Assembly: GCF_013402815.2 (NCBI RefSeq) | Contig: NZ_CP084880.1 | Span: forward strand, 248,001 to 312,000 | Reading direction: 5' to 3' | Source of the DNA: Natrinema halophilum | GTDB taxonomy: Archaea; Halobacteriota; Halobacteria; Halobacteriales; Natrialbaceae | DNA: 64,000 bases | Shown here: positions 1 through 9,428 of the stretch, one piece after another | Layout of the letters: each line of letters opens with the position of its first letter | Position numbering within the stretch: position 1 is the stretch's first letter | Made by a program: the position numbers and the translations under genes | The notes under the pieces: model-generated | The model's database searches: none | What the model was told of the DNA's origin: nothing | The model's input: only the letters and a program-made list of their open reading frames with translations

Positions 1-662
1 GCAAATCGGTTCTGCGGGATTGACTCGAGGATGTCTTCGCGAATGTTCTCGTTTTCACGGACGCCCTTCGTGAATTCGGTTTTTACGTATCCCGGTGCCA
101 GGGCGTTTACACGGATCTCTGGAGTCCACTCGACAGCTAGTGATTTCGTCATTCCGACCAGAGCATGTTTTGAGGCTGTATACGGCGTTTGGTATGGGAG
201 TGCGACGACACCGCCGACGCTGGCGACGTTCACAATAGAACCTGTTCCGTCCCGATCATCGATTCGACGGCCGAACTCACGCGAACAACGAAACGCGCCT
301 GTAACGTTAACTCCAAGAATTTTGTTCCATGTCTCCATGTCCAGGTTCCGGGCGTCTCCGAAGAATGGGTTGACTCCAGCATTGTTTACGAGCACGTCGA
401 CGCAACCAAGCGACGCCTCGACGTCGTCGAACATCGCCTCAACGGATGCCCCGTCAGTCACGTCGAGCGTACACGGGTGGGCAGTCCCGCCGGCATCTTC
501 GATACGGTCCGCCGTTGCCTCGAGAGCGTCTTCGGACCGAGCGACTGGGGCGACGTCTGCTCCTGACTTGGCCATGGCGACCGCGATTTCTTCGCCAATA
601 CCGCGACTACCTCCCGTCACTACCGCTACATTGCCTTTCAGCGAGAAGGCACTGAGTCCCAT
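1..662 (-). CDS. SDR family oxidoreductase (3' end cut by window edge)
   Basis: NAD(P)-dependent short-chain dehydrogenase/reductase, read leftward from ATG at 662 and running off the left edge after about 220 residues of a family usually near 250. The cofactor motif TGGSRGIG lies near residues 16-23, NNAGV near 90, and the catalytic Ser followed by YTASK near 150-160, then the usual PGYVKT segment. All core residues are present, so the visible part looks functional. The substrate is not determined by sequence; the nearby acyl-CoA genes make a 3-hydroxyacyl or alcohol substrate plausible (inference). Overlapping plus-strand open frames are shadows with no recognisable domains. Confidence 0.85.
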   Translation of the reverse strand, partial: MGLSAFSLKGNVAVVTGGSRGIGEEIAVAMAKSGADVAPVARSEDALEATADRIEDAGGTAHPCTLDVTDGASVEAMFDDVEASLGCVDVLVNNAGVNPFFGDARNLDMETWNKILGVNVTGAFRCSREFGRRIDDRDGTGSIVNVASVGGVVALPYQTPYTASKHALVGMTKSLAVEWTPEIRVNALAPGYVKTEFTKGVRENENIREDILESIPQNRF

Positions 663-751
663 GAGAATCGATTCACAAATCACGGATATGAACGTTGTGT
701 TATCACCGTATTAGGCCAGATCTCCGTGTTTGAACGGTTTAGATCCAAATC

Positions 752-807
752 GGGTTAGGACTGAATTTGGTCACTGAAAGGGTTAGGACCGAATTTGGTC
801 ACCGAAG
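752..807. repeat. 28-bp direct tandem duplication
   Basis: Two adjacent copies of a 28-bp unit beginning GGGTTAGGAC, differing at a few positions, lie in the spacer between the SDR gene and the 3' end of the SMC-like gene. No coding role is visible. It is one of several short tandem duplications in spacers of this window. Confidence 0.75.
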
Positions 808-865
808 AGAAGAACGTACGAGACATAAGGTATCTGTGATCAGATATTACTGCCGGCTGACTGCG

Positions 866-2806
866 TTAACTCAGTTGATCTGCCGTTATCTGTGTATATT
901 GATCCGTAATACGAGACGCATCTTCGGGGAGGAGTGCGACGATAAGGTACGACGAATACGCAGAAAAGTATTCGACCAGGTCTGCGATACGTTCAGAATC
1001 GATCGCCTCTAACGAATCCAACAACACGAACGGTACTTCTTGGTATACCTCGTGAACAAGATAGCCTGCGAGTGCAACTACCAAGCCGATCACCTCGCGT
1101 TCGCTTTCGCTTAGGTTTGCTACTATGTCTTCGTAAACGGATCCGGTTCCCGATTCTCGTACGAGGTGCAGGTCGAACGTCGTTTCATCCCCACTTCTCG
1201 CCTGCGATTCTTTTCGTTCAATCCAGACACGTGATATGTTTCGATAATTGAGGATATTTAGTACTTCGTCCATGTGCTTGTTGAACTTTGAAACGGATTC
1301 GGATTCGATTTCAGCCACTCGACCGCGCTCGCGATTGAGTTCTTGGCGGATTTCGTCGAGTTGATCCTGCAGCGTCGATTTATCTGGTAGCGATTCGATC
1401 TCGTCGATCTCTTCTTCGACTGATGCTAGCTCCTGTTGCTTCTGGCCCTGTTCGTACTGTAAATCGCTTATTTGCTCGTATGTTTCTAATAGATCGCTGT
1501 CGCGAAGTTCCTCAGTGTCGGCGACATCGGATTCGAGTTCGCTAATCGTTTTGCCCACTTCTTTTACTTCCGCTTCGAGGTCTGCCTTGCGCTCTTTTTT
1601 TGCCTCGAGTTTGCGTTCGACATCGTTTATTTCACTGCTAAGGCGTTCTCGCTCCTCGATCGCGTCTCGAATCTCCATTTGTTCGTTCTCTAGTTCGTTA
1701 ATTCGCGACTCGAGATCGGAGATCTCGTTTCGTTTTTCAGTGACGACATTTCGAAGATTCTCAAGGCGATCTGCTATCGCTCCTCTATCGGCTCGATTTC
1801 CGCAGGTCCAACAGGTGACTTCCTGGTCCGATTCGGGGGCGAGTTCCGTAACAGGTCCATCGGTGGATGGTTCATCGGGCAAATTGGATATACTCTCGGA
1901 GAGTATATCTTCGTTGAATTCGACGATCGAAGCGAGATCTGATACCGTATTCTCGAGTTTTCGCTTTCGGTTCCGGTTGGATCGGAGTTCCCCCTGTATT
2001 GCGTTCAAATCTGCTTGAGTGTCCTCTGATAGATCGTCACGTTTCGAGCGAAGTTCCGCTGGCCGTTCTTTTAGGGCATCGATTTCCGCTGCAATGAGAT
2101 CGATCTGGTCCGTGAGTTCGCTATGTTCTTTCCGCCGTTCGTCGAGCCTATCGACGAGTTCTTCGGCCTCTTCTGCCATCTCGGCGTTAGCCTCGTATTC
2201 GGTCACTTTCGACCGAAGCATCTCGATCTCCTCTTCGAGCGACTCGATCTCCGCTGAAAGCGTCTGCCGCTTTTCCTCGAGGTTCGGTAACGTATTCGAA
2301 CGCCGTTCGATTTGATCGAGCTCTGCACTGATTTGCTCGCGTTCTCTTTTTAGATGCTGGATGCGGCGTTCGATTTCTGCTGTATCTACTGGCCGCATGA
2401 TGATTTCTCGGAGGTTGTCACCGCGCTCTATTGCGAGGCGTGCCGGGTTATCTTCGAGAAGCGAGATGAAAAGATCGATCAGTTCATTGTTCTCCATATA
2501 GGGTTCTCCAGTCACCTGAACCCCGGTTTCCGTCCGTTTGTAGTGGCGCGAATACTCCCTGTCACCAACGGTGAGTGTAACGTGGCCTTCGTCAGCATCG
2601 CTTTTGAGCGTCGCATTCGTCCCACCGAGAATGTCACTGACCGCTCGTAGAAGACTTGTTCGATTGGTTGCATTTCTCCCCGTGAGAAGATTGACCCCGT
2701 TCTGGAATTCGACGGAGCACGAATTGATGCCGCCCAAGTTAGTAACGTCCAGTTCGACCCGCTCGTCGATAGTCGGCTTCTGTACAGTCTCGTCCGGATA
2801 TGACAT
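866..2806 (-). CDS. sph: Archaea-specific SMC-like ATPase, Sph type
   Basis: A 646-residue protein with an SMC/Rad50-like layout. The N-terminal ATPase half carries an unusual P-loop, GRNATNRTS, at residues 43-51. A long Glu/Arg/Lys-rich coiled coil follows from about 140 to 560, interrupted near 332-335 by a CWTC pair resembling a zinc hook. The C-terminal ATPase half has a Walker-B-like FVLLDS near residue 595. The gene lies downstream of, and on the same strand as, an rdfA homologue; in Haloferax an SMC-like protein, Sph3, and RdfA both act in cell-shape control. A cell-shape role here is inferred from family and neighbour. The start MSYPDET places the ATPase strand at the expected distance. 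A 420-bp spacer separates it from rdfA, wider than expected for one operon. Confidence 0.8.
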   Translation of the reverse strand: MSYPDETVQKPTIDERVELDVTNLGGINSCSVEFQNGVNLLTGRNATNRTSLLRAVSDILGGTNATLKSDADEGHVTLTVGDREYSRHYKRTETGVQVTGEPYMENNELIDLFISLLEDNPARLAIERGDNLREIIMRPVDTAEIERRIQHLKREREQISAELDQIERRSNTLPNLEEKRQTLSAEIESLEEEIEMLRSKVTEYEANAEMAEEAEELVDRLDERRKEHSELTDQIDLIAAEIDALKERPAELRSKRDDLSEDTQADLNAIQGELRSNRNRKRKLENTVSDLASIVEFNEDILSESISNLPDEPSTDGPVTELAPESDQEVTCWTCGNRADRGAIADRLENLRNVVTEKRNEISDLESRINELENEQMEIRDAIEERERLSSEINDVERKLEAKKERKADLEAEVKEVGKTISELESDVADTEELRDSDLLETYEQISDLQYEQGQKQQELASVEEEIDEIESLPDKSTLQDQLDEIRQELNRERGRVAEIESESVSKFNKHMDEVLNILNYRNISRVWIERKESQARSGDETTFDLHLVRESGTGSVYEDIVANLSESEREVIGLVVALAGYLVHEVYQEVPFVLLDSLEAIDSERIADLVEYFSAYSSYLIVALLPEDASRITDQYTQITADQLS

Positions 2807-3226
2807 TATTCCTCTTTATCGCACCGTGCCATTTAAATTCTACGGCTTCCACTCTCACAAATTCTACGCCGCTTCTTTCTGTATAATGTCTCGTTTCAAT
2901 TCTTTCTGTATAATATATTGTTTCTGTATAATACATTAGGTATGAATGAAACGGACCGTCATGAGACAAATCGTCACGAAACAGGGTTCCTCCGGAAAAT
3001 AACAGTGTCATTCCAGGGGAGAACGATGGAATTCAATTTCAGATTAGTGGCTGAACTCGCTTATTGATGTCATCGAATTCCACATCGGGAACGAAAAATA
3101 AATCTCGAAGTTCAAAACGTGTCCCACTGAATATGCCCGAAAATCATAATTGAGCGCGAGGGGTGAAGCGCGAGGGGTGAAAAAGCAGCGACGAAGCAAG
3201 TCAAGCAGCGACGAAGCAAGTCACAC
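2807..3226. other. Spacer between rdfA and sph with three kinds of short repeats
   Basis: No convincing gene. A 12-bp string TTTCTGTATAAT occurs three times between about 2877 and 2932. A 14-bp unit AGCGCGAGGGGTGA is duplicated at 3153-3180, immediately followed by a 20-bp unit duplicated at 3183-3222. The AT-rich part just upstream of sph (2820-2930) could hold its promoter. An open frame across 2739-3011 merely translates the repeats and is not credible. Confidence 0.6.
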
Positions 3227-3889
3227 TCATTTAGGGGTGGGTTCAGCCGTTTCATCTGAACTGCACGCACACGATTCCTGTTCGAGTAACTCCCCGAATC
3301 GGTACGTATTGCCACACTCCGGGCACGTTATCTGTATCATGACCGAAACATCAGTGCTCTGCATTGTAACGATGTCCGCGCTAACTAGTCGCGATATCGT
3401 CTGTTCGACGACCTGTCCGCATCGGGTGCGTGCCCATTCGATCGTATTTCGGGCTGCGTTGGTCGTAATGCGAATTCCACGCGAAGTGTCGATATCTAAA
3501 CAGTTGTTGAGATGTGACCGAACGGTCGGGTGGGTGACCCAGTTCGACTCGATCTCACCGAGATCTATACCGTTCTGTTCGAAGCGTTTGCGAACTCTCG
3601 CTTCACGATCGGCCGGTATCTGGTCGTCTGCAAGGGTTTCATATACTGCTGATAGTGCATCATCGGCGCTCACGGCACCGTACGCGACGTTCGTGAGGTC
3701 AGTTTCCGCCTCGGCAAGTGCCGCTTCGAGAATTTGTTTATTAATGTAATCGGCTAGAACCCGAAGACTCGCATTCTGTCCGTCACGACGGTGTCGAATC
3801 TCCTCGTTGAGATCAGTAAGACCGTACTGTTCGATCGTTCGACCGATTTTGCACGCGCATCGTCGTTCGCTGTCGATAGGGTTACCCAT
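3227..3889 (-). CDS. rdfA: Rod-determining factor RdfA homologue
   Basis: A 220-residue protein matching my recollection of haloarchaeal RdfA. The N-terminal region has a Cys-rich start, KIGRTIEQYGL and a LADYINK segment. The middle resembles the family's recurring 'GID..EIESNWVTHPTVRSHL' pattern. A VVEQTISRLV helix precedes a C-terminal zinc-binding part, CPEC at about 196-199 and CAC near 210. RdfA is a haloarchaeal factor needed for rod-shaped cells, and its gene typically sits beside an SMC-like gene, as here (sph at 866-2806). The start codon at 3889 begins MGNPID. No function was tested; the assignment rests on pattern memory and synteny. Confidence 0.7.
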   Translation of the reverse strand: MGNPIDSERRCACKIGRTIEQYGLTDLNEEIRHRRDGQNASLRVLADYINKQILEAALAEAETDLTNVAYGAVSADDALSAVYETLADDQIPADREARVRKRFEQNGIDLGEIESNWVTHPTVRSHLNNCLDIDTSRGIRITTNAARNTIEWARTRCGQVVEQTISRLVSADIVTMQSTDVSVMIQITCPECGNTYRFGELLEQESCACSSDETAEPTPK

Positions 3890-4021
3890 CTGAGTCTTCC
3901 CTCCAGATCTCGTGTTTCCAGTTCCGTAGTCTCCTGATCGTCATGCTCATCGTACTTCTGGTGTATCATCCTCAAAATCGTTTCCCTTCGAATAGTCGGT
4001 GAGTAATTGACCTTCGCCGCT

Positions 4022-4086
4022 TTCCACCAGTACTCACTTTCTCTTCCTTCCACCAGTACTCACTTTCTCTTCCTTCCACCAGTACT
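4022..4086. repeat. 26-bp tandem repeat, about 2.5 copies
   Basis: Unit TTCCACCAGTACTCACTTTC plus TCTTCC is repeated head to tail at 4022-4047 and 4048-4073, with a partial third copy to 4086. It lies just upstream of rdfA, in the 3890-4211 spacer that otherwise shows no gene, so it could affect spacing of the rdfA promoter (inference). Confidence 0.85.
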
Positions 4087-4211
4087 ATTGTAAAGCAAGT
4101 CTCGAATATTTGCATTCTCTGTCGTCTCGACTAGTCACGCTACTGGTCGCCTCGCCCAATGATGATACCGGCCACCCTAGGCAATCGCTATCACTGTGAT
4201 GCGTTCCGCCA

Positions 4212-4649
4212 TTATGAACATGAAACCATCGCACCGACGTCCGATCCGGCTTCGGGTTCGGAAATGGCAATCGCGATTACGTCGTCACCCGACGTGACCC
4301 CAGGAAGGTACCGCTCTTTGACAGCGTCACTCCCGAACATCTAGATCGTTCGGGGTGCGACCACCTGCTGTTTGTAGAGATATTCGGCCGTTTCAGGACA
4401 GACCTGTCCGACAGCTTCGATACTGAGCACTGCTTCGAATTCGCCCATGCCGCCGCCGTACTCTTCTGCGATATTCAATCCAAGATACCCCCGGTCGGCG
4501 AGCAACTCGATGTTCTCCATCGGTACCTCGCCGTCCCAGGAGAACGCAATATCCAAAAATTTCGTTTGGGCGAGTTCCTCTAGTGATAATACTACCATCT
4601 CCTGCTCCGCTGATAGGGATAGTATTTTATCGGGGGTCACAACATGCAC
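4212..4649 (-). pseudogene. Acyl-CoA dehydrogenase N-terminal remnant
   Basis: Read leftward, the frame gives an acyl-CoA dehydrogenase N-terminal domain (ADRGYLGLNIAEEYGG, then VVAPRTI). It stops at TAG (4341-4343) and continues in the same frame as MFGSDAVKERYLPGVTSGDD and AISEPEAGSDVGAM, a classic acyl-CoA dehydrogenase signature, before a second stop at 4212-4214. The C-terminal helical domain with the catalytic base is absent. It is therefore a nonsense-interrupted, truncated copy, distinct in sequence from the intact dehydrogenase at 5085. Confidence 0.85.
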
Positions 4650-5084
4650 AGTAAAGTCTTCTGTTTATTCTGGTGTGGTGTAGAGATTTCGCCATTTCGA
4701 CCTGATATAGTATCGATGACTGGTTTGACGGAAATCGAGACGACTGGTTTGACGGAAATCAAGAATGGTGGACGTGTGCTATTAAAATTCCTCAATTGAT
4801 CGAATCGCCGTCTGCGTCTACTCAAAGATAGGACGCGTCGTTACTATTCGTTGGAGAATGGACCGGGTGCGAGAGTGGATCAGCCACATACCAATTGTTC
4901 GAACGATCATATATGCGTGCGATCGAGTCGGACCCAATATGAATCTCCGCTGGAGGGTTTGAACATATTGAACAAAGAAACGCAACAAAAACAGTCCAAT
5001 AATATCATTTGCTTTCTGTCAGTTCCCGTCCGTTCGGGAAGATATTAAAAGATTTAATAAACGATAGCGGGACGAGATACCTGC
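4650..5084. other. Spacer with 24-bp duplication and ACAD promoter region
   Basis: No gene seen. GACTGGTTTGACGGAAATC occurs at 4718-4736 and again at 4742-4760, a 24-bp tandem unit. The last 50 bp are AT-rich, with TATTAAAAGATTTAATAAA-like sequence about 25-40 bp before the ATG at 5085, compatible with an archaeal TATA element for that gene. Confidence 0.55.
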
Positions 5085-6242
5085 ATGAACAATATTTCGG
5101 ATACTATCCTGTCAAACGAACATAGGATGCTGCGCGATGAAACGAAGCGGTTCGTCGCGAACGAGGTAATTCCCGAGGCGAGCGAACGCGATCCGAAGAA
5201 AGAAGAGATGTCAGACAATCTCGTCGATCAACTGGCAGAAATGGGATTTTTTGGTATTTTGATCGATGAAGAGTATGGTGGACTCGGAATGGATCTGAAA
5301 TCGTATGCGATAATCGCCGAAGAGCTATCTAGAGGGTGGCTCAGTGTGGGGAGTATCATCGCTCGTGGGCAGAGTCTGGCCGGGGCCACTGAAGCGCAGA
5401 AAGAAGAGTATTTGCCAAAGATGGCGTCCGGTGACGCGCTCAAAAGTATCGCAATCAGCGAGCCGAACGCGGGTAGTGACGTCGCGAATATGCAGACCCG
5501 CGCCGAGCGCGACGGTGACGAGTACGTCCTCAACGGTCAGAAGACGTGGACGACGTTCGCGAAAGGATCTGATTTCATTCTCACGTACGCGGTAACTGAT
5601 CCGGACGCGGAGCCAGCCCATCGCGGTATTTCGGGTTTTATCGTCGAAAAACCGGCTGGCACGTTTGATCGTGACGGGCTCAGCGGACAATCGATCGACA
5701 AAATCGGCTATCACGGATGGAAAACGTGGGAAGTAAACTTCGACGACGTGCGCGTCAGCGCCGATAAACTCGTCGGCGGTGAAGAGGGGAACGGTTTCTA
5801 TCAGATTATGGATTTCTTCGAGGAAGGCCGCGTTCACACTGCAGCTCGGTCGGTGGGATTAGCCCGAGGAGCGATCGAAGACTCGGTTGACTATGCTCAA
5901 GAGCGCGTGCAGTTCGATGAACCAATCTCCGAATTCCAGGCAATCCGGTTCAAACTGGCTGAGATGGCCACGCAGGTTGAGGCTGCGCGCGCGTTGATGT
6001 TGCTCGTTGCAGATTCGGTCGACTCCGGTGAACGAGCCGACGCCGAAGCTGCGATGGCGAAACTATTTGCCAGCGATATCGCCGAGAAAGTAACTAGCGA
6101 AGGGATTCAGATTCATGGCGGATACGGCTATACGACCGATTTCGACGTCGAACGATACTGGCGGGATGCACGATTGACGCGTATTTTTGAAGGAACGAAC
6201 GAGATTCAAAAGCGCATCATCGCTGACGCGTTGCTTACGTAA
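5085..6242 (+). CDS. Acyl-CoA dehydrogenase
   Basis: FAD-dependent acyl-CoA dehydrogenase of 385 residues, the usual family length. It oxidises an acyl-CoA to the 2,3-enoyl-CoA and passes electrons to an electron-transfer flavoprotein. The N-terminal domain contains EEYGGLGMD, the flavin/substrate region contains ISEPNAGSDVANM and NGQKTWTTFA, and the C-terminus has GGYGYT and IFEGTNEIQK, whose Glu is the catalytic base in many members. All core signatures are intact. ATG at 5085 follows an AT-rich promoter-like stretch. The enoyl-CoA hydratases downstream suggest a fatty or branched acyl-CoA role; chain length cannot be told. Confidence 0.92.
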   Translation: MNNISDTILSNEHRMLRDETKRFVANEVIPEASERDPKKEEMSDNLVDQLAEMGFFGILIDEEYGGLGMDLKSYAIIAEELSRGWLSVGSIIARGQSLAGATEAQKEEYLPKMASGDALKSIAISEPNAGSDVANMQTRAERDGDEYVLNGQKTWTTFAKGSDFILTYAVTDPDAEPAHRGISGFIVEKPAGTFDRDGLSGQSIDKIGYHGWKTWEVNFDDVRVSADKLVGGEEGNGFYQIMDFFEEGRVHTAARSVGLARGAIEDSVDYAQERVQFDEPISEFQAIRFKLAEMATQVEAARALMLLVADSVDSGERADAEAAMAKLFASDIAEKVTSEGIQIHGGYGYTTDFDVERYWRDARLTRIFEGTNEIQKRIIADALLT

Positions 6243-6482
6243 CTACCACCCACAATTAGCTGGATGCGTCACATCGGCGAGGATATGACCGGAAACAATC
6301 GAGGACAGGGGTAGAGACCGATCCGAACTCTGTTTCGAGGTTTCTAAAACGACGCTGGAAATTGGCACCTGTCGCGGTAGCCAAACATTCACTGCCGATG
6401 GACTAGTTATCTCAGAAACAGATCGATAAGGGGGTGTCTCAGTGCGAGAGGGCGGCAGTTTATTCGATGTGAATGCTCCCTC

Positions 6483-6689
6483 TCAAATCCTGTTCCTTGG
6501 TGAAGACTGAGAGCCGGAATCGCCCGACTGACGGTTCATGTCCCCGATTCCCGGTTGGTCGACTTTGATCACTTTGGCACCGAGATCGCCGAGCATAAGT
6601 CCTGTGAAGAGTGCTACGACGAGATAATCGAATTCTACGACAGTGATGTCGGACAGCGGAAATTGTGGTGTCGATTTAGTACCGATCAT
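6483..6689 (-). pseudogene. CaiB/BaiF CoA-transferase N-terminal fragment
   Basis: The open frame encodes LSDITVVEFD, a 'GLMLGDLGAKVIKVDQPG' stretch and GDMNRQ, the N-terminal signature of family III CoA-transferases. The sequence then diverges and stops after 68 residues of a family near 400. The catalytic Asp region and everything downstream are missing. An intact member is present at 32636. The fragment is a truncated relic. Confidence 0.75.
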
Positions 6690-7078
6690 CGAATTGTCGT
6701 GTCATGTCCATCACTGAGTGCGTTCCGGCGCCAATTCTTGTCGCAGAATTCGTATCCGACCCGTTCTCAGGGGGGCGGTCGTTCGATACGACGAACGGGG
6801 TGCGGTCATCGTTTACCTCTCCTGTTGTTTCACCGGGAATGTCTCGATAGTCGACGCTGTTGCTCCCGAACGGTGTCCCAGTCGCGGCAGCAATCGGCGT
6901 GAATGCTCTCGAATCCCAGTCAACTCGCGGCAGTAACCGGTGGCGTTCTTCTGGTCTACGAACTGGTAATCGATATCCTGCCGGAGCTGACGTGAGGGTT
7001 TACTATCAATTAATATACCCAATAGGTCTGCGACCGGTGGTATATTAGTTTCGCTACAGGAGGACCTCCGTCGGTAGT
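6690..7078. other. Gene-poor spacer, possibly decayed coding sequence
   Basis: No intact gene. On the minus strand two partly open frames between about 6680 and 7010 have protein-like composition ('DSRAFTPIAAATGTPFGS' in one of them), but I recognise no family and no usable start or length. This could be another acyl-CoA-enzyme relic; that is only a guess. Confidence 0.3.
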
Positions 7079-7138
7079 CATAGAGTCACCAAGACTCCCA
7101 TAGAGTCACCAAGACTCCCATAGAGTCACCAAGACCCC
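7079..7138. repeat. 20-bp tandem repeat, three copies
   Basis: CATAGAGTCACCAAGACTCC is present twice exactly and a third time with the last bases changed. It lies in the spacer upstream of the enoyl-CoA hydratase at 7257, where it may alter promoter spacing (inference). Confidence 0.9.
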
Positions 7139-7256
7139 TCTAGAGCACTCTCGGAGCAATCTATTCGGGCTCAGCTGAGTACGGTTTCCGACCTCGTACG
7201 TAGCACATCAATCATCGAGGGAAAACGTTATTCGTCGACGTTTCGTGGCTCCGATC

Positions 7257-8051
7257 ATGTCTGCTGATGTCGTTACCACTACGATCACGGAAGGAGTCGG
7301 CCGAATGAGAATCGATCGGCCGGAGAATATGAACGCGTTTACTCCTCGTGTTCTCGAGGGACTACACGACGCGATCCGAACGTTCGAGGCGGACGACGAC
7401 GTTCGTTCGATCATGTTCACGGCTGCCGGCGACCGAGCGTTCTGCGCCGGCGTCGACCTCGGTGAGGAAGGTGGGCTCAGCCGATCGACGCCGGAGGCGT
7501 TGGATACCGTCCACCGAGCACAGCGGGTGCTCAAGGCGCTCCGCCGCTCACCACTTCCAGTTGTCGGCGCGATAAACGGATATGCGATGGGAGCCGGGAT
7601 GGATCTCGCCCTGGGCTGTGACATCAAAGTCGTCAAGGCTGATGCCACGCTCAGTCAATCTTACGTGAACGTCGGACTATCGCCGGGCGACGGCGGGGCA
7701 TACATGCTGCCCCGACTCGTCGGTGAAGAGGTTGCGAAGGACCTGATCTTCTCCGGCCGTCAGATCTCCGGCACAGAGGCCGGCGAACTCGGCATCGCAT
7801 CGACGGTCGTCGACGGAGGTGCCGATCGCACTCGAGAGGTCGCATTCGATCGCGCTCGCGAGTTGGCGAACGGCCCCTCCGTCGCACTCGGAAACGCAAA
7901 GCAACTCATCAACGAAGCTCACGACGTCAACCTGGAGACGGGTCTCGAACACGCGATCGAGGCGATCGGGGAGTGTCGCGAAACGGACGATCACGCCGAA
8001 GCTGTTGCCGCGTTCGAAGAAGATCGTGATCCCGAATTCACGGGCGAGTAG
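7257..8051 (+). CDS. Enoyl-CoA hydratase/isomerase family protein
   Basis: Crotonase-fold protein of 264 residues from ATG at 7257; an in-frame GTG at 7245 is a less likely start. The oxyanion-hole segment FCAGVDL and the GYAMGAGMDLALGCD helix are clear. The two Glu residues that catalyse hydration in classical enoyl-CoA hydratase are not both present: the first position is Asp (GMDLA) and the second falls in SQSYVNVG instead of a PE pair. This argues for an isomerase, hydrolase or other crotonase activity rather than standard hydration. It is close to, and convergent with, a canonical hydratase gene at 8088-8906. Confidence 0.85.
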   Translation: MSADVVTTTITEGVGRMRIDRPENMNAFTPRVLEGLHDAIRTFEADDDVRSIMFTAAGDRAFCAGVDLGEEGGLSRSTPEALDTVHRAQRVLKALRRSPLPVVGAINGYAMGAGMDLALGCDIKVVKADATLSQSYVNVGLSPGDGGAYMLPRLVGEEVAKDLIFSGRQISGTEAGELGIASTVVDGGADRTREVAFDRARELANGPSVALGNAKQLINEAHDVNLETGLEHAIEAIGECRETDDHAEAVAAFEEDRDPEFTGE

Positions 8052-8087
8052 GGAAATCGGGGCGATCCGAGGCAAACCGCGACAGCG

Positions 8088-8906
8088 TTACTCTTTGTTA
8101 GCCGGTTGAGAGCCGGTGAACGACCTTGCTGTGTGCTCGTCCCCGCTGACGAACGACTCGGCTCGATCGCGAAATTCCTCGGAATCCCAGACTGCTGCCG
8201 TCATGTCTCGAGCCATCTCTCGATTGACCATGCCGATGTTCGTCCAGGTTTTCATGATCGATTTGATGGTGCGGTAGGCCTGTGGACTCTTGGTGGAAAC
8301 GATGTCTTCTGCAAGCGAAACAGCTTCGTCACGAGCGGTGCCGTCAGGGACGACACGGTTGAGTAGTCCCCACTCCTGCATCTGTGACGCGGGATACATC
8401 TCTCCGAGCAACAGCATCTCTCGCGCCCGTTTTTCGCCGACGAGCAATGGGAGCAACTGGACACCACCGCCGGCAGCGGTCGATCCGACGCCCACTTCCG
8501 GCTGCCCAAATGTAGCCGATTCACCGGCGACGATCAGATCACATCCCATCGCGAGCTCGTTTCCGCCGGCTGCGCAGACCCCTTCAATGGCAGCGATCGT
8601 CGGTTTCCCCGTCTCTCTGAGCACGTCGATCGCCTCGAAGTATTGGCTCATCCAGCGCGTCCCCTCTTCGAACGACATCTCGGTCAGGGTCCCGAGGTCG
8701 GCCCCCGAACAGAAGACGTCACTGGTCGTCCCGAGAACGATCGCGTCGATATCCGTCTTACGGTCGGCTGCCGTAAACGCGTCGTCCAGCTCCTGTATCG
8801 TCTGTAAATCGAGCGTGTTGTGCTGAGCTTCGCTGTCGAGCAGAACGTGGACGATCCGCTCGTTCGATTCGTCCGTCGTGACCGAAATCTTATCGAAGGC
8901 CGTCAT
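8088..8906 (-). CDS. Enoyl-CoA hydratase
   Basis: Crotonase-fold protein of about 272 residues. The oxyanion motif FCSGADL and both catalytic Glu positions are present (AGGNELAMGCD and FGQPEVGVG), as expected for hydration of 2-enoyl-CoA in beta-oxidation. The ATG at 8906 is chosen because a GGAGGTG Shine-Dalgarno-like element lies about 10 bases upstream; an upstream ATG at 8933 is in frame but would include that element. The gene is convergent with the hydratase-like gene ending at 8051, with only 36 bp between their ends. Confidence 0.88.
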   Translation of the reverse strand: MTAFDKISVTTDESNERIVHVLLDSEAQHNTLDLQTIQELDDAFTAADRKTDIDAIVLGTTSDVFCSGADLGTLTEMSFEEGTRWMSQYFEAIDVLRETGKPTIAAIEGVCAAGGNELAMGCDLIVAGESATFGQPEVGVGSTAAGGGVQLLPLLVGEKRAREMLLLGEMYPASQMQEWGLLNRVVPDGTARDEAVSLAEDIVSTKSPQAYRTIKSIMKTWTNIGMVNREMARDMTAAVWDSEEFRDRAESFVSGDEHTARSFTGSQPANKE

Positions 8907-9058
8907 CGTGGAGGGCAACACCTCCTCGAACATTAATCCCTGTGACCTGCCCGACCAGCGTCTGTCGGCGCCGGTCGGTCAAATCCCCGCGGTACCAGTT
9001 CGAGGCAATCGGCGAATTCGCCCGCTACAGCGGGTCGTCCGTCCTCAACCGATACCGT

Positions 9059-9343
9059 CTCCGATCTGGCCGAGAGGCCGAGGAATTTGGATTGGTTAAC
9101 TCCGCGGTCGCGCCGGACGCGTTCGACGAGACTGTAGACGACCTCGTCGAGACGCTAGCCAGCAAGACCCCTCGTATCCTCGAGTGGCAGTCGCAGGTCT
9201 TTCGGGCACTCCGATCGAACGGTATCGAATCGGGCATCAATCACAGCCTCGAGGTGATCGCCGCTTGCTTCGATACGTACCATCAAAGCGAGGCGATGGC
9301 TGCGATCCTCGAGAAGCGGGAGCTGCAATTTCAGGGTCGGTAA
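9059..9343 (+). pseudogene. Enoyl-CoA hydratase C-terminal fragment
   Basis: The frame encodes only the last third of a crotonase: GREAEEFGLVNSAV, the helix 'LVETLASKTPRI' and the C-terminal SEAMAAILEKRE tail. Sequence upstream in the same frame (from 8942) is not recognisable, and the oxyanion and catalytic segments are missing. It directly abuts the start of the divergent hydratase gene at 8906, suggesting a deletion or recombination joined them. Confidence 0.75.
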
Positions 9344-9428
9344 GTCGCATTAGCTGTTCGAACGCACGATACCTACTGTTCGGACGTATGACGGAGACTA
9401 TTTCCGAGTCGTCTTCGTTTGACCGCCC

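Noticed and set aside
31-714. Plus-strand 227-residue open frame
   Set aside because: It is antisense to the SDR gene, whose minus frame has all family motifs; the plus frame is Ser/Thr/Arg-rich shadow sequence.
2739-3011. 90-residue frame with YTE/YTER repeats upstream of sph
   Set aside because: It only translates the TTTCTGTATAAT direct repeats and overlaps the true start of sph in another frame.
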